Source of the DNA: Alopecurus myosuroides
Taxonomy: Eukaryota; Streptophyta; Magnoliopsida; Poales; Poaceae
DNA length: 64,000 bases
Direction: 5' to 3'
Assembly: GCA_028641055.1 (NCBI GenBank)
Contig: CM054059.1
Location: forward strand, 114,487,071 to 114,551,070
Shown piece by piece: positions 9,531 to 22,203 of the stretch; position 1 is the first letter of the stretch; every line of letters starts with the position of its first letter. The position numbers and the translations under genes are program-made. The notes below the pieces were generated by a model. That model saw nothing but the letters and a program-made list of their open reading frames with translations, was not told the DNA's origin and did no database searches.

Positions 9531-10760
9531 ACCTCATTTGAAGCACATTTCTCATGAGAATAGAGCGATGGTTTCAAATGAGCATAAATAATTCAAAAAA
9601 AAATCAAAATGACACGAATCCAACGCACAATGTTGTTATATGTGATATAGTTGCTCCTCAAATTTATTTGGATAATTTTGGCAAAGTCGAATTTTTCATG
9701 AAATTACAAACGGGGGTGTCTACCCTAGCTTCAGACCTCATTTAAAGCACATTTCTCATGAGAATAGAGCGATGGTTTCAAATGAGCATAAATAATTCAA
9801 AAAAAATCAAAATGACATGAATCCAACGCACAATGTTGTTATATGTGATATAGTTGCTACTCAAATTGATTTGGATAATTTTGACAAGGTCGAATTTTTC
9901 ATGAAATTTCAAACGGGATGTCTACCCTAGCTTCAGACCTCATTTGAAACACATTTCTCATGAGAATAGAGCGATGGTTTCAAATGAGCATAAATAATTT
10001 AAAAAAAAACTGACATGAATCCAACGCACAATGTTGTTATATGTGATATAATTGCTCCTCAAATTTATTTGGATAATTTTGGCAAGGTCGAATTTTTCAT
10101 GAAATTACAAACGGGGGTGTCTACCCTAGCTTCAGACCTCATTTGAAGCACATTTCTCATGAGAATAGAGCGATAGTTTCAAATGAGCATAAATAATTCA
10201 AAAAAAAAACAAAATGACATGAATCCAACGCACAATGTTGTTATATGTGATATAGTTGCTCCTCAAATTTATTTGGATAATTCTGGCAAGGTCGAATTTT
10301 TCATGAAATTACAAACGGGGGTGTCTACCCTAGCTTCAGACCTCATTTGAAGCACATTTCTCATGAGAATAGAGCGATGGTTTCAAATGAGCATAAATAA
10401 TTCAAAAAAACAAAATGACATGAATCCAACGCACAATGTTGTTATATGTGATATAGTTGCTCCTCAAATTTATTTGGATAATTTTGACAAGGTCAAATTT
10501 TTCATGAAATTTCAAACAGGGGTGTCTACCCTAGCTTCAGACCTCATTTGAAGCACATTTCTCATGAGAATATAGCGATGGTTTCAAATGAGCATAAATA
10601 ATTTAAAAAAAAATTCAAAATGACATGAATCCAACGAACAATGTTGTTATATGTGATATAGTTGCTCCTCAAATTGTTGGATCGGATAATTTTGACAAGT
10701 TCGAATTTTTCATGATAATTTTGACAATAGTTTCACACCTCATTTGAAGCACGTTTGCCT
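9531..10760. repeat. Tandem array, about six copies of a 202-bp unit
   Basis: The anchor ACCTCATTTGAAGCACA and close variants recur at 9531, 9735, 9937, 10136, 10340, 10541 and 10737, giving spacings of 204, 202, 199, 204, 201 and 196 bases. Each unit contains CACAATGTTGTTATATGTGA and GGGTGTCTACCCTAGCTTC. Most length variation lies in an A-rich run after AATAATT. The last unit is diverged. Frames of about 60 codons beginning MRIERWFQMS recur in phase with the unit but are broken in several copies, so coding is unlikely. Confidence 0.9.
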
Positions 10761-11047
10761 AAAATTTTGGAATGACTTGGTTCAACATCATCCAACATTA
10801 TTCAAACATCATCCAAACTACTCCCTCCGTTCGCTTTTAATCTACATTCTGGCTCGTGATTTTGTTCATAAATACTCAAAATTAATTAAAAACGGCGAAC
10901 TCGTTGAAATAGGCGCAAATTCATAGATTCGACGATATTTTTACAGAAAGACGGCATAATTTAACCAAAAACATTGAAAAAACTTTAAAAAAAACTACGG
11001 CAGGCCGAGGCTCGCCGTGATCACCCGGCCTGGTCGTCGCCCTCCTC
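10761..11047. other. Spacer with a Stowaway-like left end
   Basis: TACTCCCTCCGTTCGCTTTTA at about 10820 is a typical left end of a Stowaway-type MITE. The matching right end is not visible nearby, so it looks like a fragment. The rest is AT-rich and is the 3' flank of the minus-strand decayed ORF ending at 11048. Confidence 0.4.
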
Positions 11048-11706
11048 CTAGACGTCGTCCTCTTCCTCGTCGTCCTCCTCGCAGTCGTCGTAGGCCGGCA
11101 TGTTGGAGGGGCCAGCCTCGTGGTCGTTCTCGGCGAAGGGCGATGGGTTCGCCACCATAGCGAGCAGCGTCGCTCCGCTCTGCCTTGAATCCGCAGCCGG
11201 TGCAACTGCGCCTGCTCGGAGGGATGGCGGTTGCGCCTCTCGCTCTGCAGGACAACCTTGCGCCGCTCGCTCTCGTACCGCGCGACGAGGGCCTACTGCT
11301 CATCCGCCGCCGCGTTTGCGGTGAGCTGCCGGTAGACCTGGCGCTCCGCCTCCTTCCTCTGGTGGGCCTCCAAGGATGCCCGAACAGCGGCAGCCTCGGC
11401 CACTGCCGCTGCCTCCTCGAGGCCAGCGCGGACCCGGTGGAAAGCCTCCTCGTTGCGCCATGTTTCGAACGAGTGGATCGCCGCGTGCTGCTCGGGCCAC
11501 ATTGGCTGCCGCCTCCCCCTGCGCTGTTCGGGCGCCGCCTCCTCCTGCGGCGGCTGCTGCTCGGGCGCCGCCTCCTCCTGCGGCGGCTGCTCGTTCACCT
11601 CGTAGTGGAACTCGTTGTCGCTATCACCGTCACTGTGGCCCCGCGTCGCGGCCGCGGGTCGGCAGTACAACGACGAGTTGCGGCAGGCACGGAGCCGGCG
11701 AGGCAT
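11048..11706 (-). pseudogene. Decayed ORF of a transposon-like protein, alanine/glutamate-rich
   Basis: A start at the ATG at 11706 gives MPRRLRACRNSSLYCRP. The product then has a duplicated QPPQEEAAPEQ segment and a helical charged middle (WPEQHAAIHSFETWRNEEAF; EAHQRKEAERQVYRQLTANA). The frame hits a TAG at about 11293 right after AAADEQ. Beyond the stop the same frame continues sensibly (ALVARYESERRKVVLQSERR), then slips, and the acidic tail (EEDDEEEDDV, stop at 11048) is found in another frame. One stop and one frameshift therefore separate it from an intact gene of about 220 codons. The domain is unknown to me; the style is that of transposon accessory proteins in grasses. Confidence 0.5.
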
Positions 11707-12319
11707 CGTCTCAGGGTGTCTAGGTGAAGTGCGGCGAGGGCGATGAGAGTGAGTGCGGTGAGGGCGAGGAGATGAACGGCGAGAATGGGGAGAGCGGCGA
11801 GCGGCGAGGGGCCTTTTGTAGCCATGGCGGGGCATTTGCTGCTCCGCGCGTGCCGTTACTCCAGCATCCTTTGACCGACGCGGGGGCCCGCGGTTTTCCC
11901 ACGCGTCGCTGAACCCAGCGGGAAGCTTGGGTGTGGACTATTCAGCATAGTCAACTAACTGCGCGGTCCCACCTGTAAGCTCCGGACGGTTTCAACAAAC
12001 TTGGCAGTCCCACCCGGACCCACTTCACGAAACGGAGTCTGACTCCTCGGACCCACTTCGCGAAACGGATTCGACTCCAAACTTACCGTTCCGGCCTCTC
12101 CATACTAGTTGCGCACGGACTAGGGACAAAACTGAGCACCATTCGGCGCTAGGGGTAAAACTGAGTAGTAGTGGACCGCTGTGGGCAATTCGATAAATAG
12201 CCTAATTTGAATTGGTGTTGTTTTTTATCCTTGTGGTAAATTTGGTTTTGGGATATGCCAACTTAGGTTTGTCAAGGTTTTGACTAGCTCAGGTTGTGGT
12301 TGGGATTTCTGTGGAGACG
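11707..12319. other. Upstream region of the decayed ORF
   Basis: I see no gene. The first 200 bases are GC-rich and are the promoter side of the minus-strand ORF starting at 11706. Near-repeats of GACCCACTTC(A/G)CGAAACGGA occur at about 12018 and 12051, and of AGGG(A/G)(C/T)AAAACTGAG at about 12122 and 12152. The right end leads into a LINE target site. Confidence 0.4.
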
Positions 12320-13280
12320 GATGAGGTCCAAGGGCAATCATTGGTACGTGTTGGGCTTGGCTCATTTCCCCCCTTCCCCTTGCCTCACCCCCCGCAACAG
12401 TTGAGAGTCGAGAGAGGTTTCCCGGCGAGCTCCCGCCCGCTCCCCGACGGCGATGCCGGTCGGAGGCGAGTAGGATGCTGCGCGCGGGCTGTACAGAGTA
12501 GGGTTAGGTTAGATTTTCGTTTCCTAGTTGTGCTACTGGTAGGAGTTGACGCGATGTCGTCGAGGTGGTGTTTGCTGTGGCGTCCGAGCCGCTCCAGCGA
12601 GCCTCCGGCCGCGTTTCCCTCTCCAGCGAGGCTCCGGTGGACGGAGAAGCTGCAGATGGTACACGGCGCGACCTCCCCCCCCCCCCCCCCCCCGCATAAG
12701 CTCGAGGACTGGCCTCTGGATCTGGAGGCCAGGGTTATCTTCCTCTTTCGAGCTCCTTCTAGGTTGGAGAGTGGTGAACCCCTGGCCGACCGTGGTGGCG
12801 AGGGGGGGTCTTACTGCTTCCGCTTCGTCGTCAAGTTTCGGAAGAGGAGCCAGGGTTCCGTTGATGCTGTGATCGGGAGTCTCTTCTCGGTGGTCGTGGC
12901 TCGGCCATCGAACCTGCGAGCCGGCGGTCGGCTGCTCCCAGCGCCGAGATCTCGGTGCGATTCAAGCAACCTCCATCATGGGAGGCCCTTCCTAGGCTGT
13001 TTGCTGGCGCTCCACGTCCTCCCTGCGCCAAGTGGCTTGTTCCCCGGCGGCGAGGAAGACGGCCGGCGAAGCAGTCTACATAGAGGTGGTGACCAAGGAC
13101 CTGATCGTGTTTTCGCGATTCTTGTTAGGGTCCTCTGCGCTTATTCCAAGGACTGCGCTGTAATTTCTATTTATTTCGAGGTCCTCTCTGTAATTGCGTC
13201 TGTACCAACCTCAAGTTAATGCAGCATCCAGGCCTCTCGAGGCCTATCCCCTGTTCAAAAAAAAAAGATGAGGTCCAAGG
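12320..13280 (+). mobile_element. Short non-LTR retroposon with 14-bp target duplication
   Basis: GATGAGGTCCAAGG occurs exactly at 12320-12333 and 13267-13280. Between them lies 933 bp ending in a run of ten A. This is the structure of target-primed reverse transcription in the + orientation. A 307-codon frame spans most of the insert, but its composition follows GC-rich 5' LINE sequence and I see no known domain, so I do not call a gene. A 19-base C tract lies at 12675-12693. Confidence 0.85.
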
Positions 13281-13652
13281 CTCAACCAATACCGTCTTCT
13301 AAAAGCTCTGATGAGATCATCAAGTGGATAGTTGTCCCGACCAGCTACTGGCGAAGTGGGACCACGAGTCCACCAAGACGTGACACATTTTCAACAGTAC
13401 AAATACATTGTTACGGTGTCTTACCGTTTTGACCTGCGGGAATAAATCCCCATTTGTACTTCTCACACTTTCCTCCATACAATAGAAGGGAGCAAGCTAG
13501 GAGTAGGAATTCTACCCATGTCGTGGGTCTGAACCTGAACTGAATACCTTCGTGATCTACGAAGAGCTTGCTTGGTGTAGCCTCTAGGAAAATTCGGTGG
13601 AGCGGTAATACTCGTAACGCATTCCACAACTATATCCGGTGAGTCCTACCCG
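13281..13652. other. Unassigned sequence
   Basis: I see no gene, RNA or clear repeat in this stretch between two LINE insertions. Confidence 0.3.
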
Positions 13653-14013
13653 AGAGCATAGAGCTAGATGTAACCCGCTACCACTCTCCTTCGTATACCG
13701 GGAGAAATCTTAGAACTAATCCGGGCTGCAACATCGTCCTTGTCGTAGTCCTTATTAAAGGTGTTGCTTGGTACACGGCACGTCAAAGGCAGCGGAGTGT
13801 GGTGGATTTCTATGGTGGGCGCAGCAGTTGCGGGACCTCTTCGTTTTCGTCGATCTGTCGTCTCTAACATTATTTTCTCTTTTCTTTCTCTTGTGGTTCT
13901 TTTGAGCATGGTTGTGTTGTTTTGCCCCAGCAGAGGTCTCACAATTATATGGTGTGTTTACTATATTAATATAGCGGGGCGTAAGGTTATTTCGGTAGAG
14001 CATAGAGCTAGAT
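13653..14013 (+). mobile_element. Heavily 5'-truncated LINE with 17-bp target duplication
   Basis: AGAGCATAGAGCTAGAT occurs exactly at 13653-13669 and 13997-14013. The 327-bp insert ends with ATATAGCGGGGCGTAAGGTT, the same 3' tail type (AGCGGGGCGAAAGCC) as the insertions at 15287-16865, 34552-36039 and 51025-52572. It has no coding potential. Confidence 0.85.
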
Positions 14014-15273
14014 TGTACATGCGGATATCAAAGACAAAGATGTACAAATGCGGACTGATACCGATAAATAAGTGGAACAACTCTTTATTATTAACTGGGG
14101 GTGTTCTCCCAAAAAAACACTTCTTATTTCCGAGGTTCGGTGCTCCCGGTTTTTAGAAGAAATTGAAAAAAATATTTTTTTGCCTCAAAATATTCTGAAA
14201 AGAAGTATACATGTATATGCATGTGTACTGTATACGACCAAATTTTCAGCAAAATATGTTTTCATATGTGATCTGCACAAAATACAAAAATATAGCAAGT
14301 AAAATGTGTTTTTTTTACCTCTTTGAGAGTCATGATTTTGTGATTTTTATTGTAGCCTACAATACAACATATTGTCGAACAAAACTAGACAAATATGTAG
14401 ATAACATGTATACGTATCCATATAAAAAACTGGGATTCTTTTAAAACTTCAAATACTATTTTTTTTGTTGTTTTAAATAACATGGGCATTGGAGCTCGGA
14501 AGCCAAAAACTCACTCTCGGGTTTTCTTTCAATACAATACATGCTTTATGTATAGAGTGAGAGAGGTAGACGAATAAGAGACCACAAGTGAGAAGCTTAT
14601 CACCCAAAAAAGGTGAAGCCGCGGTGAGCCTGGTTTTCCAATTTGCACCAGGTTCACTCGAATAAAAGAGCATTCTGGCTAAACAAAAGCAAACAGGCAG
14701 CAGAGATGCAGAGTGCACCCAGAAAAAGACTAAAATCTCTTGCAAGCTTTAACTGATAAATAGAGTGCACCCGGCACCCAGACTGGCACCGCAGGATTTC
14801 GAGATTCCTTCGGTCAAAAGAGAGGTCGTTATTTAGGTAGTGTATGGATAACTCGACACTGATCGGCAGCTTTTGTGCCCAAAACAAAAGTTCATCCTTA
14901 ATATTCCTTTCTTGTGTCAGGACACAGGAGCGTCCTTCATTTTGACGAGTCAGGTTGCATCTGGGGCAGTATACATATTTTGTCCGAGAGCAAGATAGCT
15001 GCTCGTTCCCCTTGCACCGGGCGTACGTCGACGAGGGCCTTTCTCCAGGTTAGTAAGTGCTATCGCCATTGCTCTTCTCCCCGTAATTCTGCTACTGCAT
15101 TAACAACCTGTTGGTACTTGGCACCCCCACACTCGGAATTTTCTTGCTTCACCTTGTTTGGAATATCATCCCTTCGATATATAGGGCACTGTGTCTTCCT
15201 CACCGGCGATAGTGGTTTGGCGCCAATGAGCAATGCCGCACATTGCTTAGTGAACAACCCCTGTCTGACGCTC
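14014..15273. other. Unassigned intergenic sequence
   Basis: AT-rich to about 14460, then mixed composition. GAGTGCACCC occurs twice (about 14710 and 14763). I found no frame with recognisable domains, no RNA gene and no clear transposon ends. Confidence 0.3.
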
Positions 15274-16878
15274 TGTCTTATCGGCCTCACTGAGCGAAAA
15301 AACTAACTCCCCTCTCCCCTCTCCCCTCCCGGGTCGCACGCGCGGGCGACTCCGGAGGGTCCAAACCCTAGCAAGCAGCCCTCCGTCCCGAGCTCCACTG
15401 GCCGCTGCCGCCGTCGGCCCTGGCGGTGGTGGCGGCCCCCTGGCCGTCAAAGGCGGCGGGGAGGGGAGCGCGCCGCGCCCTGGAGCGCCGACTTCGCGCG
15501 GAAGGAGGGCTTCGACGGGAGGCGCTCGGTGGCGGCGATGAGCGGCGTCAGGCGGCGCAAGGAGGGGTCGCGGTGAGCGGCGGACCGGCGGGAGACCTGT
15601 AGGCGTTGGAGGCGACGGAGCAGATCTCGAGGCGTCTAGGCGGCGAGGTCGGGGCTGCGGGGTGGCTGAGGCCGCCTGTCCTTCAGGGGCCTTGGAGGCG
15701 TGCCCGCGGTGCTGCGCCAGCCGGTGGTGCGTCCGGGAGGCGGGAGCGTCGCGGAGGAGAGACCACCGGCAACCATGGGGCTGGTGCTGCGGGCGGGATC
15801 TGGGCCCTGCCAGGGCCCGATCTGGGTTGGCGGGCCGGCCGGTACGGCAGCTGTCTGTGACAGCAGCTGTGCGGTGGCTCTCTAACCACGCCGGAGGTCT
15901 TCAAGTCGTGGGTTGCGGGTACTCGACCAGCCGGCGGGGTGAGACCTTAGTGTGGCGTGTGTCGGCGGGGCCGGCGGCGGTTGAACGGTGGCGGTGCGGA
16001 GGCGGAGGTGCGGCGGTGATGGGAGTTCTGCAGGTTGGCAACAGTGACCTCGACGCTGCAGCGTGGCGGCGGTGCCCGTTGGGCCTGATCTGGGCCTGAC
16101 AGGCCTTACTGGGCTAGTCGGGCTGATCCGGGCCTGATAGGCCTGCTGCTGCGTCCGGTCGGTGGCTGCCTATGGCGGCGAAGGACGGTCTCCTTCTATT
16201 GGGTGCGGATGCCGACCTCGCGGGCCTGTTGGTGTCGTCGCTCTATCTCTCCCGTCATGTTGTTCCCGCGGTGATCGGATGCCGACACTGTGGCGCAAGG
16301 TTGTGGACGCCGGGGCGACGGCCCTGGAAGGTGGACTGCACGGGCGCTTCTATGGCAAGCGACGTGGCAGTGGTGGTGGTCTCGATCTTCGGTCATGTGG
16401 GTGGCGTGGAGCGAGCAGCGGGGACCTGGAGTTGGTGGCAGCTTCTCCCAGAGCGTGTTCGGGAGACCTCTCTCGAGACCAGTGGGCGGTCCGTCTGTGC
16501 GAAGTGTGTGTGAAGCGGTTCCCGAGCGAAATCTCTGCGCCCTGGCGCCAATGGCGGCGATGCCTGCGGGTACCGTTATCCTCTTGGGGGCACTGTTGAG
16601 GGTACCTTCGCCATGCTAGTGCTCCGGGTGAAAACCCTTGACCTTCTCGGTCTCGACGGCGGTGACGGATTGCGTCATTACCCTCTTGGGGGCGTCGTTG
16701 TGGAGCTTCGTTCGTCGGGTTCGGCCCGGTTCTCGGTGGCAAGTTTGGATCTCCTTTGTGCTTTTTCCTTTTCTTTCTTTGTTCTGTTTGTAAGGGGTTT
16801 CCCACCACCTTGTATCTGTTCGGCCGTTGGGCTTTATTTATAAAGCGGGGCGAAAGCCTGTTTCGTGTCTTATCGGCC
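15274..16878 (+). mobile_element. Non-autonomous LINE derivative, about 1.6 kb, 13-bp target duplication
   Basis: TGTCTTATCGGCC occurs exactly at 15274-15286 and 16866-16878, flanking an insert of 1579 bp. The insert starts with CT-rich 5' LINE-like leader sequence (including CCAAACCCTAGC) and ends with AAAGCGGGGCGAAAGCCTGT. It contains no endonuclease or reverse transcriptase, only short GC-rich frames on both strands. The 3' half is clearly related to the reverse complement of 34552-36039 (both contain CTCCGGGTGAAAAC and TACCCTCTTGGGGGCGTCGT). I infer a deletion-derived family moved by enzymes from full LINEs. Confidence 0.85.
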
Positions 16879-17317
16879 ACCACGCTACAACCAACTTCAC
16901 CCTTTTTTCGTAGGATCTACATAAAAAAGGAAGATATGGGATAAACTGGGATTAGAGTTTTTCGGTGTATGGAAACTGTAACAGTGTAAATTAAATGACC
17001 CCACCAAAAATAAATTCCATGTGTATTATTACAATCATATATAAGCAAGTAATACAAATTAAGAAGTCCTATAGAGATACAATCTCCCAAAGTTTTTCTG
17101 AAACAGAATGGTATGTGCCTTCCCTAATCTGTTCTACATAATTAAACACGACGGACTCGAGGACCTTTTTTTGTACATTGAGTTGTATATTGTTGGGACT
17201 CATTATATTCTGTCTTGTTTCCCTGGTTATCGTATAAACTGATACAGGCCTGGAGTTTCTATTCTTTTACTTTGGGGACAGGTTTTGCTCATCAGGTTGC
17301 AATAATCTGTATTGACA
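16879..17317. other. Distal upstream region of the BLE2-like gene
   Basis: No gene is visible. This is the sequence that originally preceded the promoter of the BLE2-like gene, before the LINE insertion split it from the rest of the gene. Confidence 0.4.
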
Positions 17318-18096
17318 AGTCTGGCTGCTATGCGGCTTTCCTTTATATTCGAAAAAAGGACTCAAGGAGTTAGGGGAACCTTTACTTCGTTACATATGTA
17401 ACTAGGATTTAACAAATGTTTTCTCGCATCTTAGATTCTACTGAAACTAATAAAGCTAGTACACCATATTTAATTGATGCATCAACCATTATTTCGAAAG
17501 TCCGAACTGATGGAGAGGAGTTAGGCAATATATTTATATTTCAACACACCATGTTTTACGATTTTGAGATACCTACTTGGTGGCAGCTTCTGCTATGCCC
17601 TTGCCGTAAGATGAAGGATTTGGCTACTACTCCCACAAACACTAAATGTGGTACTGATTAAACCATTGTGCAGCTATATACTTCGCGCGACTCGAAGCCG
17701 CTCACTTCTGTAGTCAACGACACGGAAGGAAGAAATGGGTAATAAAAAGGAACAATTGATGGCAAATCTTGAGGATCGGATACTTGCAAGCAGGCCAGAG
17801 ACGTTTCTGAGCAACGACTACGCATTGATCTTCACGATCGCAAAGAAGCTCGCAAACGGTGTAGCATACCTGGCGCTGACGTGGTCCACCGTAGTCCTTC
17901 TTGGCGGCTTTGTCAGTGACCTCAAATACAAAGACTTCTGGTACCTCACCTCCATCAGCATGGTATTTGCAATCGGGTAAGCGCTTTTTTTCTCACCTAT
18001 ATCTCTTGAAATGTACTACATACAATTTTAGTGTTCAAATATTTTGTTTACTATGCAAATAAAATATCAAGGAGAAATTCAAATCAGTAGGCTTTC
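17318..18096 (+). repeat. Left copy of the 779-bp direct repeat flanking the LINE
   Basis: This segment begins AGTCTGGCTGCTATGCGGC and ends CAGTAGGCTTTC. A copy of exactly the same length lies at 22204-22982, offset 4886 bases. I compared the two by eye along their length and found no difference; the translated frames within are identical. It includes 417 bases upstream of the BLE2-like ATG, all of exon 1, and 120 bases of intron 1. The run of 24 T that starts at 18097 is the poly(A) tail of the minus-strand LINE, so this boundary is the initial cleavage side. See the finding on the long target duplication. Confidence 0.95.
17735..17976 (+). pseudogene. Duplicated exon 1 of the BLE2-like gene (left copy)
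   Basis: Identical to the exon at 22621-22862: ATG, 80 codons (MGNKKEQLMANLEDRIL to SISMVFAI), then CGG|GTAAGC as donor site. In this copy the exon is followed by 120 bases of intron and then the LINE. It keeps the original upstream sequence beyond 417 bases. It could still act as an alternative first exon, splicing over the LINE to exon 2 at 40405, or it could make a truncated message. Without transcript data I treat it as a stranded duplicate. Confidence 0.8.
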
Positions 18097-21000
18097 TTTT
18101 TTTTTTTTTTTTTTTTTTTTGCGGTGAAAAGGAATATATTAAGCAGGGGTAGGATTACATTCGCTCCTTACAATGTGAGCAATCTCAGGAGGATAACTCT
18201 TTGCCCAGAAGGCCGTTCTAGCATGTAATCTACCCAGTCTAGCTAATCCATGGCTTGCAGTATTCGATTCCCTGCCAGTCTTAGCAATATCAAAGTTCCT
18301 TTCCTTTAATAATTCTCGTATAGAAGAAATCCTGAATGCATAAATGGAGCTGTTTGGCGTGGATTCCTTAATGAGTGCAATGGCTTCAGCACAATCGGTC
18401 TCAACCATGACATGTGTATTGGACCAAATCAGAGCAAGTTTCAGACCTTCCTCGATTGCGCAAAGTTCTGATTCCGTGGCATCTGAGCAGTGTGGTATAG
18501 ACCTACAGGCAGAAAAGATAACCTCGCCTGTATGGTCTCTCAGTATCATACCAGCACCCGCATTCCCGTTGGGTGAAAAGGCGCCATCCACGTTTAGTTT
18601 TGCTCTGTTGCTGCCTGGTAAGTCCCATTTTTTCCTTACCTTCTGTCTCCCATCCGTTTTAGCTGGTGCTTTCCCAAAACCTTGGTCTATGTTGATCACC
18701 ATCTTCCCTTTTACCGGATCATCACTCGGGGATTGCTTGATCATGAGGAGGGAGTTGAGATAGCTAATCAGGAAGCGCCTCGAGCCTTCAACCGAGGGGC
18801 ATGGTTTTTCATGGGTCATTTCGTTATGTGCATGCCATATTCTCCATATAATCATAATCGTGTAGACCCTCTGATTTTCATCAATGTTATGCAGCAAGTT
18901 GAGGAGCCATTCCGGCCCAGTATCCATCAGCATCCCATCCTCAGGCAGCTTCCAGGCTTCCGACATCGCCTCCCACAGCCTCCTAGCGTGAGGGCATCTA
19001 ATGAAGACATGAAACGTGTTTTCCTCTTCTAACCCACATAACTCACACTTTGCATTAGTGGCTATACCCCTTCTGAAGAGATTTGATTTGGTCGCTAGTG
19101 CGTTGCGGCACACTTTCCAAGCCAGAAGCTTCATCTTGGGAGGTACAGGGCACTTCCAAATTAATTTCCAACTAGGCCTCTCACCATTTGGATATGTACT
19201 GGTAGCACCAATGTCCTGTTCCAGTATCAGATTCGACAGTGCCATTTTGTATGCGCTTTTGACCGAGAACAGACCACGTTTGTCAGGGTGCCACGCGATA
19301 AAGTCTTGGTCCTGCCTCGATGAAGTTTTAATCTTCAGAATATCAACTACATCATCCTGGTTGAAATAAAGGTCCAATCTCTGCCTATTCCATTCACCAG
19401 TCGGTAACATGAAATCAGACACCCATTTGTATCGGCATATCCCCTGCACGGTATTGGGTTTTCGGTTCCTATCCCTGGGAATCCATGGATCTCGCCAAGC
19501 CCGTATTTGGGACCCGTTGCCCACACGCCAAATAACACCTTTCTTCAAAAGCTCAAGACCATACTCAATCGCACTCCATGTCGATGATTTGTTACCAGTA
19601 AAAACAGTATCAATCAGTGATCCATTTGGATAGTATTTCGCCTTCAGTAGACGAGCACATAGGGTGTCTGGGTATTGTAGCAATCGCCAGGCCTGTCGAG
19701 ACAGCAGCGCCTGGTTGAATAGGCGCATATCCCTAAAACCCATCCCTCCAAAGGTTTTGGGTCGGAGCATAATATCCCATGCCACCCAGCACGTTTTCCG
19801 ACGCCCATTCTCGGCCCCCCACCAGTATCGTCTGATCATTTTCGTGAGCTCATCACATAATCCCATTGGAAGCTTGAACACACTCATCACATAGACGGGA
19901 ATGGCCTGGGCAACCGACTTGATGAGGATCTCCTTTGCTGCTTGAGATTTATGATTGTCATCCCAATCAACGAGGCATTTGGCAAGGGTGGCCTGTAGAC
20001 TTTCAAACTTATTCCTAGACATCCGACCATCCGGGGTAGGCAGTCCAAGATAGCGGTTTTCGAAGCTTTCTTGTGTTATGTTCAGAGTATCAATCACCTC
20101 CCGGCGTGCATCCAGAGGGCATGCATCCCCGAACATAATAGAACATTTGCTGGGGTTGATCAATTGCCCGGTACTACTTGCATATTGATCCAATATCACT
20201 TTAATACGTTGAGCTTGATCTCTATTAGCTTTGAAAAATAGGAGACTGTCATCCGCAAAAAGAAGATGAGAAATCCCCGGAGCTTGGCGACATATCTTTA
20301 CAGGTTCAATGGTTCTGTTTGTAACCTCTTGTTGTAGGAGGGTAGACAGGCCATCTGCAACAAAGAGGAAGAGAAAGGGTGAAAGGGGATCGCCTTGTCG
20401 GAGGCCCCGACTAGGTGAAAATGTATCCAGGAGGTTCCCATTTAATTTTACTTTGTACTGTACCGTGGTGACGCATGTCATAATCCAGTCCACCCATCGG
20501 TACGAGAAACCTAGCCTTTGCAACACTTTCTTTAGAAAATCCCAATCCACTCTATCATACGCTTTAGATAAATCCAATTTGTAGGCACAAAAATTCCTAT
20601 CCTGGTGGGTGTTGTGCTCAATGAAATGCAGACATTCAAAGGCCACCAAGGCATTATCAGTGATGAGTCTCCCCGGGATAAAGGCGCTCTGGTTGATAGA
20701 AACCAAATCATGCAAGAAAGGCCTAAGCCGGTTAACTAAACATTTGGAAATTACCTTATAGATCACCGTGCATAAGCTTATGGGTCTGAAATCTTTCAGT
20801 GTCTCTGGCTGGTCCACTTTTGGGATGAGGATGATGGCAGTATCATTCACCCCTTCTGGCATCTTGCCATTAACAAAAAATAATTTGACCGCATTGGTAA
20901 CCTCCTCCTTAATGGTACCCCAATTCCGCTGGTAGAAGCGAGCTGGAAACCCATCAACCCCCGGGGCCTTGAGTGGACCAATTTGGAAGAGGGCATCTGC

Positions 21001-22203
21001 AATTTCATCATCTGTAAATTCTCTACATAGTGCCTCATTAATTTCCGGAGTAACTTTGTCTTGCACTAGAGAGACAATTTTTTCGGGATTGAGAGAAGGG
21101 TCCTTAGTAAACAACTCCTTAAAATAGGAGCGAGCCATTAGTTCCATATCAGTTGGGGTGTCCTTCCATACCCCCTGATCATCTTTTAGCCGCTTGATTT
21201 TGTTCCTTCTAGCTCTCCATTTAGTAGTTTGGTGGAAGAACCTTGTATTACGGTCGCCCTCCTTGAGCCAAGTTATTCTGGATCGCTGCAGCCATAGCAT
21301 TTCCTCCTTATAGAGTAACTCATTTAGGTGATCTGTGGCACCTCTGATTTCCCGTTGGTCTGCATCAGACATTAGCAGCCCCTCAAGGTTTCTCCGTGCT
21401 TTGGACAGCTCCCGTAAAATATTGCCAAATTTCTGCTTACTCCACTTTTGTAGAGATGACATGACATGGTCAAGGCCATTCATGACATCAGAGAGATTTC
21501 GTTTTGTGCCAGCCTCACTCCAGGCTTGTTGTACATACTCTGGTAAAGCATGGTCACGTTCCCATAGTATTTCGTATTGTCTCCGAGGCTGCATCGAATT
21601 GTTCCGGACCTCCTGTGTAATATTCAGCAATATCGGATTATGGTCAGAGACCGATGTGACCAGATGTTGAACTTGTGAATCAGCGAACATGTCCCTCCAA
21701 CTCGGGTTGGCCACGGCCCTATCAAGGCGAACCCGAACGTTGGCCGTGCCCCTTCTCTTGTTATCATATGTATATGGCAGACCTGAAAAGCCAAGATCAG
21801 CCAAGTTACAGTCAGCCAAGACCTCACGAAAAGCATCCATTTGGCCAACAGCTCTAGGGGTATGTGATAAGTGCTCCTCTTGCCAAAGAATTTCGTTGAA
21901 ATCTCCGATGACGACCCAGGGTAAGTCTGATTGTGCTTTTAGGTTGCGAAGCGCATCCCACATCCGATGACGGTTCTCCACTCTAGGTTCTCCATAGACG
22001 CAAGTGAGGCGCCATTGGGGGGCTTGAGGGGAAACACGAACATACACATCAATAAATCTTTCATTAATCTGTTGGACTTCTACAGTAAAACTCTCATGCC
22101 AAAACAGGGCTAAGCCCCCACTCAGACCATCACTACTGTGACCAGCAAAACCTTTTAAACCTAACCTATTACGAAAACGCCTAACTTTATTCTTATTTTG
22201 TCT
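18097..22203 (-). mobile_element. 5'-truncated LINE retrotransposon inserted antisense to the BLE2-like gene
   Basis: The 4107-bp insert has its poly(A) tail at the low-coordinate side (24 T at 18097-18120) and a truncated 5' end at 22203, inside the endonuclease domain. ORF1 is absent. Its ORF2 frame is completely open, which together with the apparently identical flanking repeats indicates a recent event. The flanking duplication is 779 bp instead of the usual 5-20. Confidence 0.95.

Noticed and set aside
6865..10760. The regular arrays as a CRISPR or centromeric satellite.
   Set aside because: A plant nuclear context with units of 348 and 202 bp and no spacer structure excludes CRISPR; too few copies and transposon surroundings argue against a centromere.
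12296..13219. A 307-codon plus-strand frame.
   Set aside because: It begins before the target duplication of a LINE insertion and runs through non-coding LINE leader; no domain is seen.
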